A stretch of DNA of 64,000 bases from Giesbergeria sp. (GTDB taxonomy: Bacteria; Pseudomonadota; Gammaproteobacteria; Burkholderiales; Burkholderiaceae_C): the NCBI GenBank assembly GCA_017985015.1, contig JAGNYI010000008.1, forward strand, positions 1-64,000. The letters run 5' to 3'. The notes below the pieces were generated by a model. The model saw nothing but the letters and a program-made list of their open reading frames with translations, searched no databases and had not been told where the DNA came from. Every line of letters begins with the position of its first letter. The first letter of the stretch is position 1. Positions 9,032 through 16,716 of this stretch are shown piece by piece. The position numbers and the translations under genes were made by a program.

Positions 9032-9724
9032 TCACCCCCGCCGCACCACAAACCCCGCAATCCGCGCCCCCAGCCGCTCCACCTGTCCGGCCGTCAAGGC
9101 ACAAGGGGCCGCGCCCGGCGTGCGGCATTCCTGCAGCGCCCAGTGCGCCACACCCGCATCGGCCAGCGTATCGGCCAGCGCAAACAAGTCGTCCACACTG
9201 AACAGGCCCGCGTGCCAGGTGGTGCGGCACTCACAGGCCATGCCGCTGGCGAGCAGGCGGCGCAAGGAATCGAACGCTTTGGCGCCACTGCCCGGGGTGC
9301 GCGTGATGGCGTCGTAAGCGTGCAGCGGGCCTTTGATGTCCAGGCCCACCCAGTCGAGCAGCGGCAGCAGCGCCTGCAGGCGCTCGGGGTACATGCCGCC
9401 GGTGTGCAGGGCGGTTTGAAAGCCCAGGGCGCGCACCTCGGCCAGCGCGGTGGGCAAGGCGGCTTGCAAGGTCGGCTCGCCGCCGGAGAAGACGACGCCG
9501 TCGAGCAGGCCCTGGCGGCTGTTGAGAAACGCCAGCACCTCGGGCCACGGCACGGCGGCGGGGGTGGTGGCGTCCAGCAGTTCGGGGTTGTGGCAGTAGC
9601 CGCAGCGCCAGGGGCAGCCTTGGCAATACAGCACGGCAGCCAGGCGGCCCGGAAAGTCGATGCTGGTGAGCGGCGTGATGCCGCCAATGCGCAAACGGTT
9701 GGCAGACAACAGGGCTTCACTCAC
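9032..9724 (-). CDS. nrdG: anaerobic ribonucleotide reductase activating protein NrdG (radical SAM)
   Basis: A 230-residue radical-SAM activase. The CxxxCxxC cluster motif is CPWRCGYC at about 37-44, preceded by another cysteine (YCQGC). The SAM-binding segment VFSGGEPTLQ is near 80. It installs the glycyl radical on the class III ribonucleotide reductase from S-adenosylmethionine and an electron donor. It is the last gene of nrdD - small glycyl-radical protein - nrdG on the minus strand, with a 220-bp hairpin-rich spacer in front. A decayed fragment of an nrdG-like gene is at 882-967. Confidence 0.9.
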   Translation of the reverse strand: MSEALLSANRLRIGGITPLTSIDFPGRLAAVLYCQGCPWRCGYCHNPELLDATTPAAVPWPEVLAFLNSRQGLLDGVVFSGGEPTLQAALPTALAEVRALGFQTALHTGGMYPERLQALLPLLDWVGLDIKGPLHAYDAITRTPGSGAKAFDSLRRLLASGMACECRTTWHAGLFSVDDLFALADTLADAGVAHWALQECRTPGAAPCALTAGQVERLGARIAGFVVRRG

Positions 9725-9945
9725 GTGATCAATGGTTCATGGCGTTTGCGTTGGCGCGGCCCAGGCCAGCGGCCGCCGCGCAAGGGCCGCCCCGCCGCGC
9801 TGGCGGCGTCCCCCTTCCCGGCGATAGCCGAGAGAAGGGGCTGAGGACCGCGGCTCCAAGCCTGCCTGCGCAGGCTTGGACGGCTCCGAAGAGCTGCCGC
9901 CTCTGGCGGTTGTACGGAGCGGCGCAGCCGCTCAGGGGGTTGTAC
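9725..9945. repeat. hairpin-rich intergenic repeat region
   Basis: A 221-bp GC-rich spacer between nrdG and the small glycyl-radical gene. It contains a perfect 10-bp stem CCAAGCCTGC/GCAGGCTTGG (9856-9865 and 9870-9879) and several GGCGGC/GCCGCC dyads. No gene is supported. It looks like a REP-type intergenic element that could stabilise or end the upstream transcript. Confidence 0.4.
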
Positions 9946-10122
9946 TTAGTGCTCCTCGAAGAATTGGCGCTCGTGGTGCTCGCCCTGCTTGCCGATGTTG
10001 AAGCTGGAGACCGGGCGGTGGTAGCCCATCACGCGGGTCCAGACTTCGCAGGGCTGGCGCTCGGCGTCGGTCAGTTGCACGTCGGACAGGGCTTGGTGCT
10101 CGGTGGTGGAAAAATGGCTCAT
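9946..10122 (-). CDS. nrdD: small glycyl-radical protein, separate C-terminal domain of class III RNR
   Basis: A 58-residue protein with a strong ribosome binding site (GAAGGAGAACATCC before ATG at 10122). Its core CEVWTRVMGYHRPV (residues 25-38) matches the glycyl-radical site of one class III ribonucleotide reductase lineage (RVxGYxRPV). It is followed by FNIGKQGEHHER, which fits the FNxGKxxExxxR tail that ends such enzymes. The candidate radical glycine is Gly33. The large NrdD encoded just upstream ends after its zinc knuckle and has no such site, so this protein should complete the enzyme in trans and be the substrate of NrdG. A palindromic repeat and about 170 bp separate the two genes. 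A rescue role like that of GrcA for pyruvate formate-lyase is the alternative, but the missing site in NrdD argues that it is essential. Confidence 0.85.
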   Translation of the reverse strand: MSHFSTTEHQALSDVQLTDAERQPCEVWTRVMGYHRPVSSFNIGKQGEHHERQFFEEH

Positions 10123-10210
10123 GGATGTTCTCCTTCGGGGTGGAAAGTGGGCATGCCGCAGCGTGTGCTGCGCCGCCCGGGGGCAACGGCGGGGTATGGC
10201 CCCGCCGTTG

Positions 10211-10274
10211 ATTACTACGAAGTTGATAGCTGCTAGCGCTTGATGGATAAGCGCTAGAGGCCAATTTGACTTAA
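10211..10274 (+). repeat. dispersed palindromic repeat, copy 2
   Basis: The best conserved copy. It has gatagctg, then a perfect stem CTAGCGCTT-GATGGAT-AAGCGCTAG (10233-10257), then aggccaatttga. It lies in the spacer between nrdD and the small glycyl-radical gene. Confidence 0.7.
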
Positions 10275-10293
10275 ATCTTTGCGTTGGTGCATG

Positions 10294-12312
10294 TCACGCC
10301 GCGAGTGCGGCGCGCTTGGCCTGCAGGCGCTCTTCGTCGCAGGTGGGGCAGAACTTGTGCTCGCCCGCCAGGTAGCCGTGCGTGGGGCAGATGGAGAACG
10401 TGGGCGTGATGGTGATGTAGGGCAGGCGAAAGCGCGTGAGCGAACGCTTGACCAGATCGCGGCAGGCGGCGCCGCTGGACAGCCGCTCGCCCATGTACAG
10501 GTGCAGCACGGTGCCGCCGGTGTATTTGCTCTGCAGCACCTCCTGGCGCGCCAGGGCCTCGAAGGGGTCGTCCGTCCAGCCCACGGGCAACTGCGACGAG
10601 TTGGTGTAGTACGGCTTGTCCGCCGTGCCCGCCTGCACGATGGCGGGCCAGCGCTTTTTGTCTTCCTTGGCGAAACGGTAGGTCGTGCCTTCGGCGGGGG
10701 TGGCCTCCAGGTTGTAGAGGTGGCCGGTTTCCTCCTGGAATTGCGTCATGCGCTCGCGCACATGGTCGAGCAGACGCACGGCCAGCTGGTGGCCGCGCTC
10801 GCTGGTGATGTCGTGCGCGTCGCCGGTGAAGTTGCGCACCATTTCGTTGATGCCGTTCACGCCCAGCGTGCTGAAGTGGTTGCGCAGCGTACCGAGGTAG
10901 CGCTTGGTGTAGGGGAACAGGCCCTGGTCCATGAGCCGCTGGATCAGTTTGCGCTTGGTCTCCAGGCTTTGCTTGCCCAGTTCGAGCAGGCGGTCGAGCG
11001 CGGCCAGCAGTGCCGTCTCGTCGCCTGCGTACAGGTAGCCGAGGCGCGCGCAGTTGATGGTCACCACGCCCAGGCTGCCGGTCTGCTCGGCGCTGCCAAA
11101 CAGGCCGTTGCCGCGCTTCAAGAGTTCGCGCAAATCGAGCTGCAGGCGGCAGCACATGGAGCGCACCATGTTGGGCTCCAGCTCGGAGTTGATGAAGTTC
11201 TGGAAGTACGGCAGGCCGTACTTGGCCGTCATCTCGAACAGCAATTGCGCGTTCTCGCTCTCCCAGGGGAAATCCTTGGTGATGTTGTAGGTGGGGATGG
11301 GAAAGGTGAACACGCGGCCCTTGGCGTCGCCCGTGGTCATCACGTCGATGTAGGCGCGGTTGATGAGATCCATCTCGGCCTGCAGCTCGCCGTAGCTGAA
11401 CGGCATCTCCTTGCCCGCAATCACCGGCACCTGCTCGCGCAGGTCGTCGGGGCAAATCCAGTCGAAGGTGAGGTTGGTGAACGGTGTCTGCGTGCCCCAG
11501 CGCGACGGCACGTTGAGGTTGTAGACCAGCTCCTGGATGCACTGGCGCACGCTGGCGTAGTCCATGGCATCGACCCGCACATAGGGCGCCATGTAGGTGT
11601 CGAACGACGAGAAGGCCTGCGCGCCCGCCCACTCGTTCTGCAGCGTGCCCAGGAAGTTGACGATCTGCCCCACGGCGGAACTCATGTGTTTGGGCGGCCC
11701 GGCCTCGACCTTGCCGGGTACGCCGTTCAGGCCTTCATTGAGCAGCGTGCGCAGCGACCAGCCGGCGCAGTAGCCACTGAGCATGTCGAGGTCGTGGATG
11801 TGGATGTCGCCATTGCGGTGCGCCTCGCCGATCTCGGGCGTGTAGACGTGCGAGAGCCAGTAGTTGGCCGTGACCTTGCCCGCCACGTTGAGGATCAGGC
11901 CGCCGAGCGAATAGCCCTGGTTGGCGTTGGCGTTGACGCGCCAGTCGGCGCGGGTGAGGTATTCGTTGATCGACGACTCCACGTTCACCAGCGTCTGGTG
12001 GTCGGCCCGCAAGGTGGCGTGGCGGTCGCGGTAGGCGATGTAGGCGCGGGCCGTGGCCAGGTGGTTGGCGGCGATCAGGGTCTGCTCGACCACGTCCTGG
12101 ATCTGCTCGATGCCCGGCGCCTCGCCGCGGAAGCGGTGGATCAGCACCTTGCCCACCTGGGCGGCCAGCAGGGCGGCTTCGTCGGCCGCAAATTCGCCGG
12201 TGGCGGAGCCTGCGCGCTCGATGGCGAAGCGGATCTTGCGGGCGTCAAAAGGGGCGCGCTCTGCGCTGCGCTTGATGACCTCGCGGGGCAAGGTGGTGAC
12301 CTGGGTATCCAT
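10294..12312 (-). CDS. nrdD: anaerobic (class III) ribonucleoside-triphosphate reductase, large polypeptide without glycyl-radical site
   Basis: A 672-residue reductase that makes dNTPs without oxygen. An ATP-cone (about 1-95) precedes the ten-stranded barrel. Conserved parts include HIHDLDMLSGYCAGWSL, SSAVGQIVNFLGTLQNEWAG and MVRSMCCRLQLDL with active-site cysteines. The C-terminus has the zinc site as CPTHGYL and CPTCD, and then stops 13 residues later. In single-chain enzymes the glycyl-radical segment follows directly; no RVxGY occurs anywhere in this protein. The start at 12312 has GGAG at suitable distance; an in-frame ATG four codons earlier is possible. Two NrdR boxes lie upstream. 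Confidence 0.92.
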   Translation of the reverse strand: MDTQVTTLPREVIKRSAERAPFDARKIRFAIERAGSATGEFAADEAALLAAQVGKVLIHRFRGEAPGIEQIQDVVEQTLIAANHLATARAYIAYRDRHATLRADHQTLVNVESSINEYLTRADWRVNANANQGYSLGGLILNVAGKVTANYWLSHVYTPEIGEAHRNGDIHIHDLDMLSGYCAGWSLRTLLNEGLNGVPGKVEAGPPKHMSSAVGQIVNFLGTLQNEWAGAQAFSSFDTYMAPYVRVDAMDYASVRQCIQELVYNLNVPSRWGTQTPFTNLTFDWICPDDLREQVPVIAGKEMPFSYGELQAEMDLINRAYIDVMTTGDAKGRVFTFPIPTYNITKDFPWESENAQLLFEMTAKYGLPYFQNFINSELEPNMVRSMCCRLQLDLRELLKRGNGLFGSAEQTGSLGVVTINCARLGYLYAGDETALLAALDRLLELGKQSLETKRKLIQRLMDQGLFPYTKRYLGTLRNHFSTLGVNGINEMVRNFTGDAHDITSERGHQLAVRLLDHVRERMTQFQEETGHLYNLEATPAEGTTYRFAKEDKKRWPAIVQAGTADKPYYTNSSQLPVGWTDDPFEALARQEVLQSKYTGGTVLHLYMGERLSSGAACRDLVKRSLTRFRLPYITITPTFSICPTHGYLAGEHKFCPTCDEERLQAKRAALAA

Positions 12313-12341
12313 GGGCTTCTCCATCGTTGGAAGGCAACAAA

Positions 12342-12389
12342 TAACTACATATAGTGTTCACAATAAATTGAAAACACCATAGGTAGTTT
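12342..12389 (-). promoter_or_regulatory. tandem NrdR boxes upstream of nrdD
   Basis: Two 16-bp sites resemble the NrdR consensus ACACTATATATAGTGT. 12342-12357 reads TAACTACATATAGTGT (13 of 16) and 12374-12389 reads ACACCATAGGTAGTTT (12 of 16). They are offset by 32 bp, three helical turns, which is the usual arrangement for this ATP/dATP-sensing repressor. They lie 30-77 bp upstream of the nrdD start. Confidence 0.75.
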
Positions 12390-12468
12390 GATGGAGAACA
12401 AGCAAGCCCGCCGCGGCAAGGCGCCGGGGTGGGCCAGGAACGGGCCGGGACGCCTTGCTGGGCGCGGC

Positions 12469-12879
12469 TTACAGCGCCTCGATGCGCGGGTAGAAGTCGT
12501 GGTTCTCGCGCTGCATGCGTTCGTGCACCATGCGCAACACCTGGTTGGCATCGTCTCGGAAGCCCTGCTCGTCGCGGCGCACGCTCTCGGGCAGGTTCCA
12601 GCGCCGCGCGAAGGTCTCGTAGGCGCGGGCAATGGCGCCCATCTCTTGCTGGTATTGCAGGCCCAGGCGGGCCAGCTCCGGGTTGCCGCCGCGCTGCAGC
12701 GCGGGGTAAAGCGCGCGGTCTTCCACGGCCAGGTGCAGCTTGATGGTCGAACTCATGGCGACGATGAGCCGGGCAATCTCGGCGGCGTTGCGCGCCACGC
12801 CGGCATGGGCCAGGCTGCGCAGGCTGGCGATGCTGCTCAGGATGCTGACGTGCTGGTGCTTGAATTTGTCGATGTTCAT
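12469..12879 (-). CDS. hemerythrin domain protein
   Basis: A 136-residue four-helix protein. Metal ligands can be placed in the hemerythrin pattern: HQHVSIL near residue 8, KLHLAVEDRALYPAL near 50-65 (HxxxE), and two C-terminal histidines in VHERMQRENHDFYP. It should bind a di-iron centre. The ATG at 12879 follows GGGAGC; an in-frame ATG 42 codons earlier is not supported. It is transcribed divergently from norR, with three NorR-type sites between, so an NO-related role such as sensing, storage or iron-centre repair is likely. It is much shorter than YtfE/ScdA (about 220 residues), so direct equivalence with those is not claimed. Confidence 0.82.
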   Translation of the reverse strand: MNIDKFKHQHVSILSSIASLRSLAHAGVARNAAEIARLIVAMSSTIKLHLAVEDRALYPALQRGGNPELARLGLQYQQEMGAIARAYETFARRWNLPESVRRDEQGFRDDANQVLRMVHERMQRENHDFYPRIEAL

Positions 12880-13216
12880 GGTGAAAGCTCCCAAGGGTGA
12901 AGAAAACAGGGCCACGTGGGCATCTGGTGTCCTGAGTTGGAAGTTCGTTTCAGAAAGCTGCCGAGAATCGCCGCCATGCAGCGTTGCAAATCCTCGCGAT
13001 AGCACCGGCTATCGCTGTGGTTTGCGCCTTGCCTGACGACGATTTCGACAGCTTTCACTTTTTCAACCTAGTTCCAACTCACGACACTAGCCGGCGTGAC
13101 TCACTACCCGTTGCACACTTCGGGCCAGACCAGAGCGCCATGCAAATCAAGGGTTTACACTGATAATGGTTATTTTTACCCTTATATTTAATGGTCATTG
13201 ATACCATCAAAGGGTC
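12880..13216. other. hemerythrin-norR divergent intergenic region
   Basis: A 337-bp control region. It contains a perfect stem GCGATAGC-ACCG-GCTATCGC (12996-13015) and, next to norR, three NorR-type sites. A sigma-54 promoter for the hemerythrin gene is expected on the minus strand. I found no match with correct -24/-12 spacing; the nearest candidate, TGGAAC with TTGAA near 13075, is one base too short. Confidence 0.5.
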
Positions 13217-13225
13217 ATGAATACC
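13168..13225. promoter_or_regulatory. three tandem NorR-type binding sites (GGT-N7-ACC)
   Basis: GGTTATTTTTACC (13168-13180), GGTCATTGATACC (13193-13205) and GGTCATGAATACC (13213-13225) each match GGT-N7-ACC, the site described for NorR in Ralstonia eutropha. Starts are offset by 25 and 20 bp. Three sites is also the number at the E. coli norR-norVW enhancer. The third spans the norR ATG, suggesting autorepression combined with activation of the divergent hemerythrin gene. Confidence 0.75.
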
Positions 13226-14791
13226 TTTTTTGAAGCGCCCTGGCTGGCCGACCTGGCTACCGACTTGCCACCCAACGTGCGCCTGCAGCGCCTGATTGGC
13301 GGCCTGCGTGCGCACTTTTGCTGCGGCGCCGTGGCCCTGCTGCGCCTGGAAGAAGAGCACCTGCGCCCGGTGGTGGTCGATGGCCTGGTGAGCGAATCAT
13401 TGGGCCGGCGGTTTGCCGTGCACCAGCACCCGCGCCTGGCGGCCATCCTGGCGCGCGGCGAGGTCACCTGCTTCGACCACGACAGTGCCCTGCCCGACCC
13501 GTACGACGGCCTGCTCGACGCCCTGGTGGGCGAACCCCTGCCGGTGCACGACTGCATGGGCGTGGCGCTGCGCGTCGATGGCCGAGCCTGGGGCGTGCTG
13601 ACGCTCGACGCCCTGCAGACGGGCACGTTTGATGACCGTGCGCGCGCCGACCTGACGCAATGCGCCGTGCACGTGGAGGCCGCCATCCGAGTGACGCGCC
13701 TGGAGCGGGAGAACCAGGCCCTGAGCCGCGCTGGCAGCCCCTATGCAGGCGACGCCAGCGACGAGCCCGTATTGCGCGCTGCGCTGGACGAGGGCGAAAT
13801 CCTGGGCCAGAGCGAAGTGTTGACGCGCCTGCTGCACGAGATGAAGCTGGTCGCCACCTCTGACCTGCCGGTCCTGCTGCTGGGGGAGACCGGCGTGGGC
13901 AAGGAGCTGTTTGCGCGCCTGCTGCACCGCCATTCGGCGCGCCGGGGCAAGCCGCTGGTGCATGTGAACTGCGCGGCGCTGCCCGAGTCTCTGGCCGAGA
14001 GCGAGCTGTTCGGCCACCGCCGGGGCGCCTTCTCGGGCGCGGTGACCGACCGGCCCGGGCGCTTCGAGGCGGCCGAGGGCGGCACGCTGTTCCTCGACGA
14101 GGTGGGTGAGTTGCCCCTGCCGGTGCAGGCCAAGCTGCTGCGCACGCTGCAGAACGGTGAAATCCAGCGCCTGGGCGCCGACGAGCCCCGGCGCGTCAAC
14201 GTGCGCGCGGTGGCGGCCACCAACCGCAACCTGCGCGACCTGGTGGCTGCCGGAAGTTTTCGCGCCGACCTGTACCACCGCCTCTCGGTCTACCCGGTGC
14301 CGATTCCACCGCTGCGCGAGCGCGAAGGCGACGTGCTGCTGCTGGCCGGGCGCTTTCTGGAGCAGAACCGCGCCCGCCTGGGGCTGCGCAGCCTGCGGCT
14401 GTCCGCTGCGGCCCAGGCGGCGCTGCGCAGTTACCACTGGCCGGGCAACATTCGCGAGCTCGAGCATGTGATCAGCCGCGCCGCCCTCAAGACCCTGAGT
14501 CGGGGCGCCAGCCGCCATGCCATCGTGACGCTGGAGCCCGAGGTGCTCGACCTCGACGCCCTGCAAGGCGCGGGCACGCTGCCCACTGCTGCGGCGCCCT
14601 TGTCGCCCACCGCATTGCCCGAAGCGGCCCCTGCGGCCCGCACGCTGCGCGAAGCCATCGACACCTGCCAGCGCCAGAGCATCCAGTCCGCCCTGGAGCA
14701 GCACCGGGGCCACTGGGCCAACGCGGCGCGCCAGCTGGGCCTGGACGCCAGCAACCTGCACAAGCTGGCGCGGCGCCTGGGGCTGAAGTGA
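13217..14791 (+). CDS. norR: NorR-type nitric-oxide-responsive sigma-54 activator
   Basis: A 524-residue enhancer-binding protein, close to the usual 505-520. An N-terminal GAF domain (about 1-170, non-haem iron NO sensor in NorR) is followed by an AAA+ domain. It shows Walker A GETGVGKE (about 223-230), the sigma-54 contact loop GAFSGA (about 272-277), Walker B GTLFLDEVGE (about 289) and the arginine-rich DLYHRLSVYPVPIPPLR. A Fis-type HTH (about 490-524, HWANAARQLGLDASNLHKLA) ends the protein. On NO binding the GAF domain should release the ATPase to activate sigma-54 promoters, here probably the divergent hemerythrin gene. Confidence 0.9.
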   Translation: MNTFFEAPWLADLATDLPPNVRLQRLIGGLRAHFCCGAVALLRLEEEHLRPVVVDGLVSESLGRRFAVHQHPRLAAILARGEVTCFDHDSALPDPYDGLLDALVGEPLPVHDCMGVALRVDGRAWGVLTLDALQTGTFDDRARADLTQCAVHVEAAIRVTRLERENQALSRAGSPYAGDASDEPVLRAALDEGEILGQSEVLTRLLHEMKLVATSDLPVLLLGETGVGKELFARLLHRHSARRGKPLVHVNCAALPESLAESELFGHRRGAFSGAVTDRPGRFEAAEGGTLFLDEVGELPLPVQAKLLRTLQNGEIQRLGADEPRRVNVRAVAATNRNLRDLVAAGSFRADLYHRLSVYPVPIPPLREREGDVLLLAGRFLEQNRARLGLRSLRLSAAAQAALRSYHWPGNIRELEHVISRAALKTLSRGASRHAIVTLEPEVLDLDALQGAGTLPTAAAPLSPTALPEAAPAARTLREAIDTCQRQSIQSALEQHRGHWANAARQLGLDASNLHKLARRLGLK

Positions 14792-14850
14792 AACTACGTT
14801 TTCGATAGCTGCAAGCGCTTTCTGCACAAGCGCTGGAGGCAGTTTTTGAT
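14792..14850 (+). repeat. dispersed palindromic repeat, copy 3
   Basis: Contains gatagctgcaagcgctt, then acaagcgctggaggcagttttt, directly after the norR stop codon. Confidence 0.65.
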
Positions 14851-14859
14851 CAAGATCAT
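14846..14859 (+). promoter_or_regulatory. FNR/Anr-like box
   Basis: TTGAT-CAAG-ATCAT matches TTGAT-N4-ATCAA at 9 of 10 defined positions. It lies 126 bp before the chemoreceptor start and partly inside a dispersed repeat, so it may be incidental. Confidence 0.35.
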
Positions 14860-14984
14860 TGGCCCCCGTCATCAGGCGGCCTACTGAGGAACTCCACAGT
14901 TGATGCGCTGCCCTGTGGGGGGTAGCCTTGCGCTGCGCACCCGGCGATGTCGTCCGGGCGACACATATCAATAAAGAGACAAGC

Positions 14985-16607
14985 ATGCAAGTCATCTCCG
15001 TGCGCAGCCTCGCAGCCCGGCTTTCCCTGGGCTTTGGCGTCATTCTGGTGTTGCTGCTCGGCATGGCGGTGCTGTCGCTGCTGCGCATGCAGGCGTTGTC
15101 AGCCACACTGGAAGAAATCACCGTCCACAACGCGGCGCGCTCGCAGACACTCAATGTGATGGCGCGCAGTGTCTCGGGCTATGTGCAGGCGCTGGGCGAC
15201 CTGGCCAGCACCGATCTCGAAGGCGGTCCGGCCGTGCTGGCCCGGGTGCGCACCACGCTGACGCAGTACGACGAGGCGCAGGCGCGGCTGGAAACCTTGC
15301 TTGCCGGCAACACGCAGGCGCTGACCTTGCTGGAGCCGGTCAAAGCCACCGGCAGCGCTGCGCGCGAGCTTCTGGCTCTGGGTCAGAAGCTGACCGCCGG
15401 ACGGGGCGACGCCGCCATGGCCTTCCAGATGCGCAACGAATACGGCAAGGACACTGCGGCCTGGAGCGCGCGCCAGCAAGCCTGGGGCCAGGCCGTGGAC
15501 GCGCTGAGCGACTGGCAGGACAGCGCCAACGCCGCCAGCTCGGCGCTGGCCACGGCCGACGCCCGCACGGCGCGCGGGCTGATCATCGTCGGCGCGCTGC
15601 TGGCCTTTGCCTTTGGCAGCGCCCTGGCCTGGTGGCTGGTGCGCGACACCCGAGCTGCCGTGCGCGAAGCCGTGGAGGCCACCCGCCGCATGGCACAGCA
15701 CGACCTCTCGCAGCCCATCGACACGCGCCGCCAGGACGAGATCGGCGGCCTGCTGGCTGCACTGGAAACCATGCGCCAGAACCTGCTGGAACTGGCCACC
15801 GGGGTGCGCCAGGCGTCGGACGACATCAACAACGCCAGCGGCGAAATCGCCCAGGGCAGCCAGGACCTGAGCGACCGCACCGAAGAAGCTGCCACCACGC
15901 TGGAAACCGCGCTGGCGTCCATTGCCCAGCTCACCACGTCGGTGCAGGAGACCACCGCGACCGCGCAGGAAACGCAAAAAATATCGACGCACACCAGCAG
16001 CGTGGCGGCGCGCAGCGGCAGCGAAATGGGGCAGGTCGTATCGACCATGCGCGAAATTGACGTGGCCTCGCACAAGATCTCCGACATCATTGCCATCATT
16101 GACGGCATTGCCTTTCAGACCAACATCCTGGCGCTCAATGCCGCCGTCGAAGCCGCCCGCGCGGGCGAGCAGGGCCGGGGCTTTGCGGTGGTGGCCAGCG
16201 AGGTGCGCGCCCTGGCCGGCCGCAGCGCGGCCGCCGCCAAAGACATCAGCAACCTCATCCACACTTCCCTGGCCAAGGTGGCATCGGGCACGCAGCAAGT
16301 GGGCCGCGCGGGCCAGACCACCGCCGAGGTAACCAGCTCGGTCGAGAACGTCTCGGGCCGGATTTCTGCCATCGCCCAGGAGGTCACCCAGCAGATGGGG
16401 CGCATCGGCGAAGTCAACCAGTTTGTCGGCCAGCTCGATCAGATGGCGCACCAGAACGCCGCCCTGGCCGAAGAATCGGCCGCCGCAGCCGCGTCGCTGC
16501 GCCAGCAGGCCAGCCAGTTGGGATTGCTGGTGAGCAAGTTTGAGCTGGGCCGGCCCGTTGCGCGACCCAGCGGCGAAGCGCCTGTAGTCCTTCTGCAGCG
16601 CGCCTGA
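14985..16607 (+). CDS. methyl-accepting chemotaxis protein
   Basis: A 540-residue chemoreceptor. Transmembrane helices at about 13-33 and 198-219 enclose a small helical periplasmic domain. HAMP follows, and the signalling hairpin tip ([18 protein letters not shown]) is near residue 380. The ATG at 14985 follows AAAGAGAC. It lacks a C-terminal receptor-methylation pentapeptide. The two chemoreceptors in the window share the hairpin but differ in the sensor region. The upstream spacer holds a repeat and a possible FNR box, so oxygen-related control is conceivable. Ligand unknown. Confidence 0.9.
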   Translation: MQVISVRSLAARLSLGFGVILVLLLGMAVLSLLRMQALSATLEEITVHNAARSQTLNVMARSVSGYVQALGDLASTDLEGGPAVLARVRTTLTQYDEAQARLETLLAGNTQALTLLEPVKATGSAARELLALGQKLTAGRGDAAMAFQMRNEYGKDTAAWSARQQAWGQAVDALSDWQDSANAASSALATADARTARGLIIVGALLAFAFGSALAWWLVRDTRAAVREAVEATRRMAQHDLSQPIDTRRQDEIGGLLAALETMRQNLLELATGVRQASDDINNASGEIAQGSQDLSDRTEEAATTLETALASIAQLTTSVQETTATAQETQKISTHTSSVAARSGSEMGQVVSTMREIDVASHKISDIIAIIDGIAFQTNILALNAAVEAARAGEQGRGFAVVASEVRALAGRSAAAAKDISNLIHTSLAKVASGTQQVGRAGQTTAEVTSSVENVSGRISAIAQEVTQQMGRIGEVNQFVGQLDQMAHQNAALAEESAAAAASLRQQASQLGLLVSKFELGRPVARPSGEAPVVLLQRA

Positions 16608-16716
16608 GCTTTAGGCCAGATCCGGCACCAACGCTCATCAGCAATGCGCAGCACGCTATTACTTTTGATAATTGTGTAAAAGACCATTGTCCCGCCATGT
16701 GGCATTCCCCGCCACA

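Noticed and set aside
9932..10264. 110-codon frame over the small glycyl-radical gene
   Set aside because: Different frame, no recognisable motif; the 58-residue frame has the RBS and the glycyl-radical motif.
10123..10293. A simple frameshift joining NrdD and the glycyl-radical protein
   Set aside because: A 171-bp gap with a dispersed repeat and a separate strong ribosome binding site and start codon lies between them; no continuous coding bridge exists.
10279..12354. Long frame opposite nrdD
   Set aside because: Shadow frame; nrdD has clear motifs throughout.
13060..13095. Sigma-54 promoter for the hemerythrin gene
   Set aside because: TGGAAC...TTGAA has the wrong -24/-12 spacing and lacks GC at -12.
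13198..13210. TTGAT-ACC-ATCAA as an FNR box
   Set aside because: The spacer is 3 instead of 4 bases and the sequence is better explained by the NorR-type site it overlaps.
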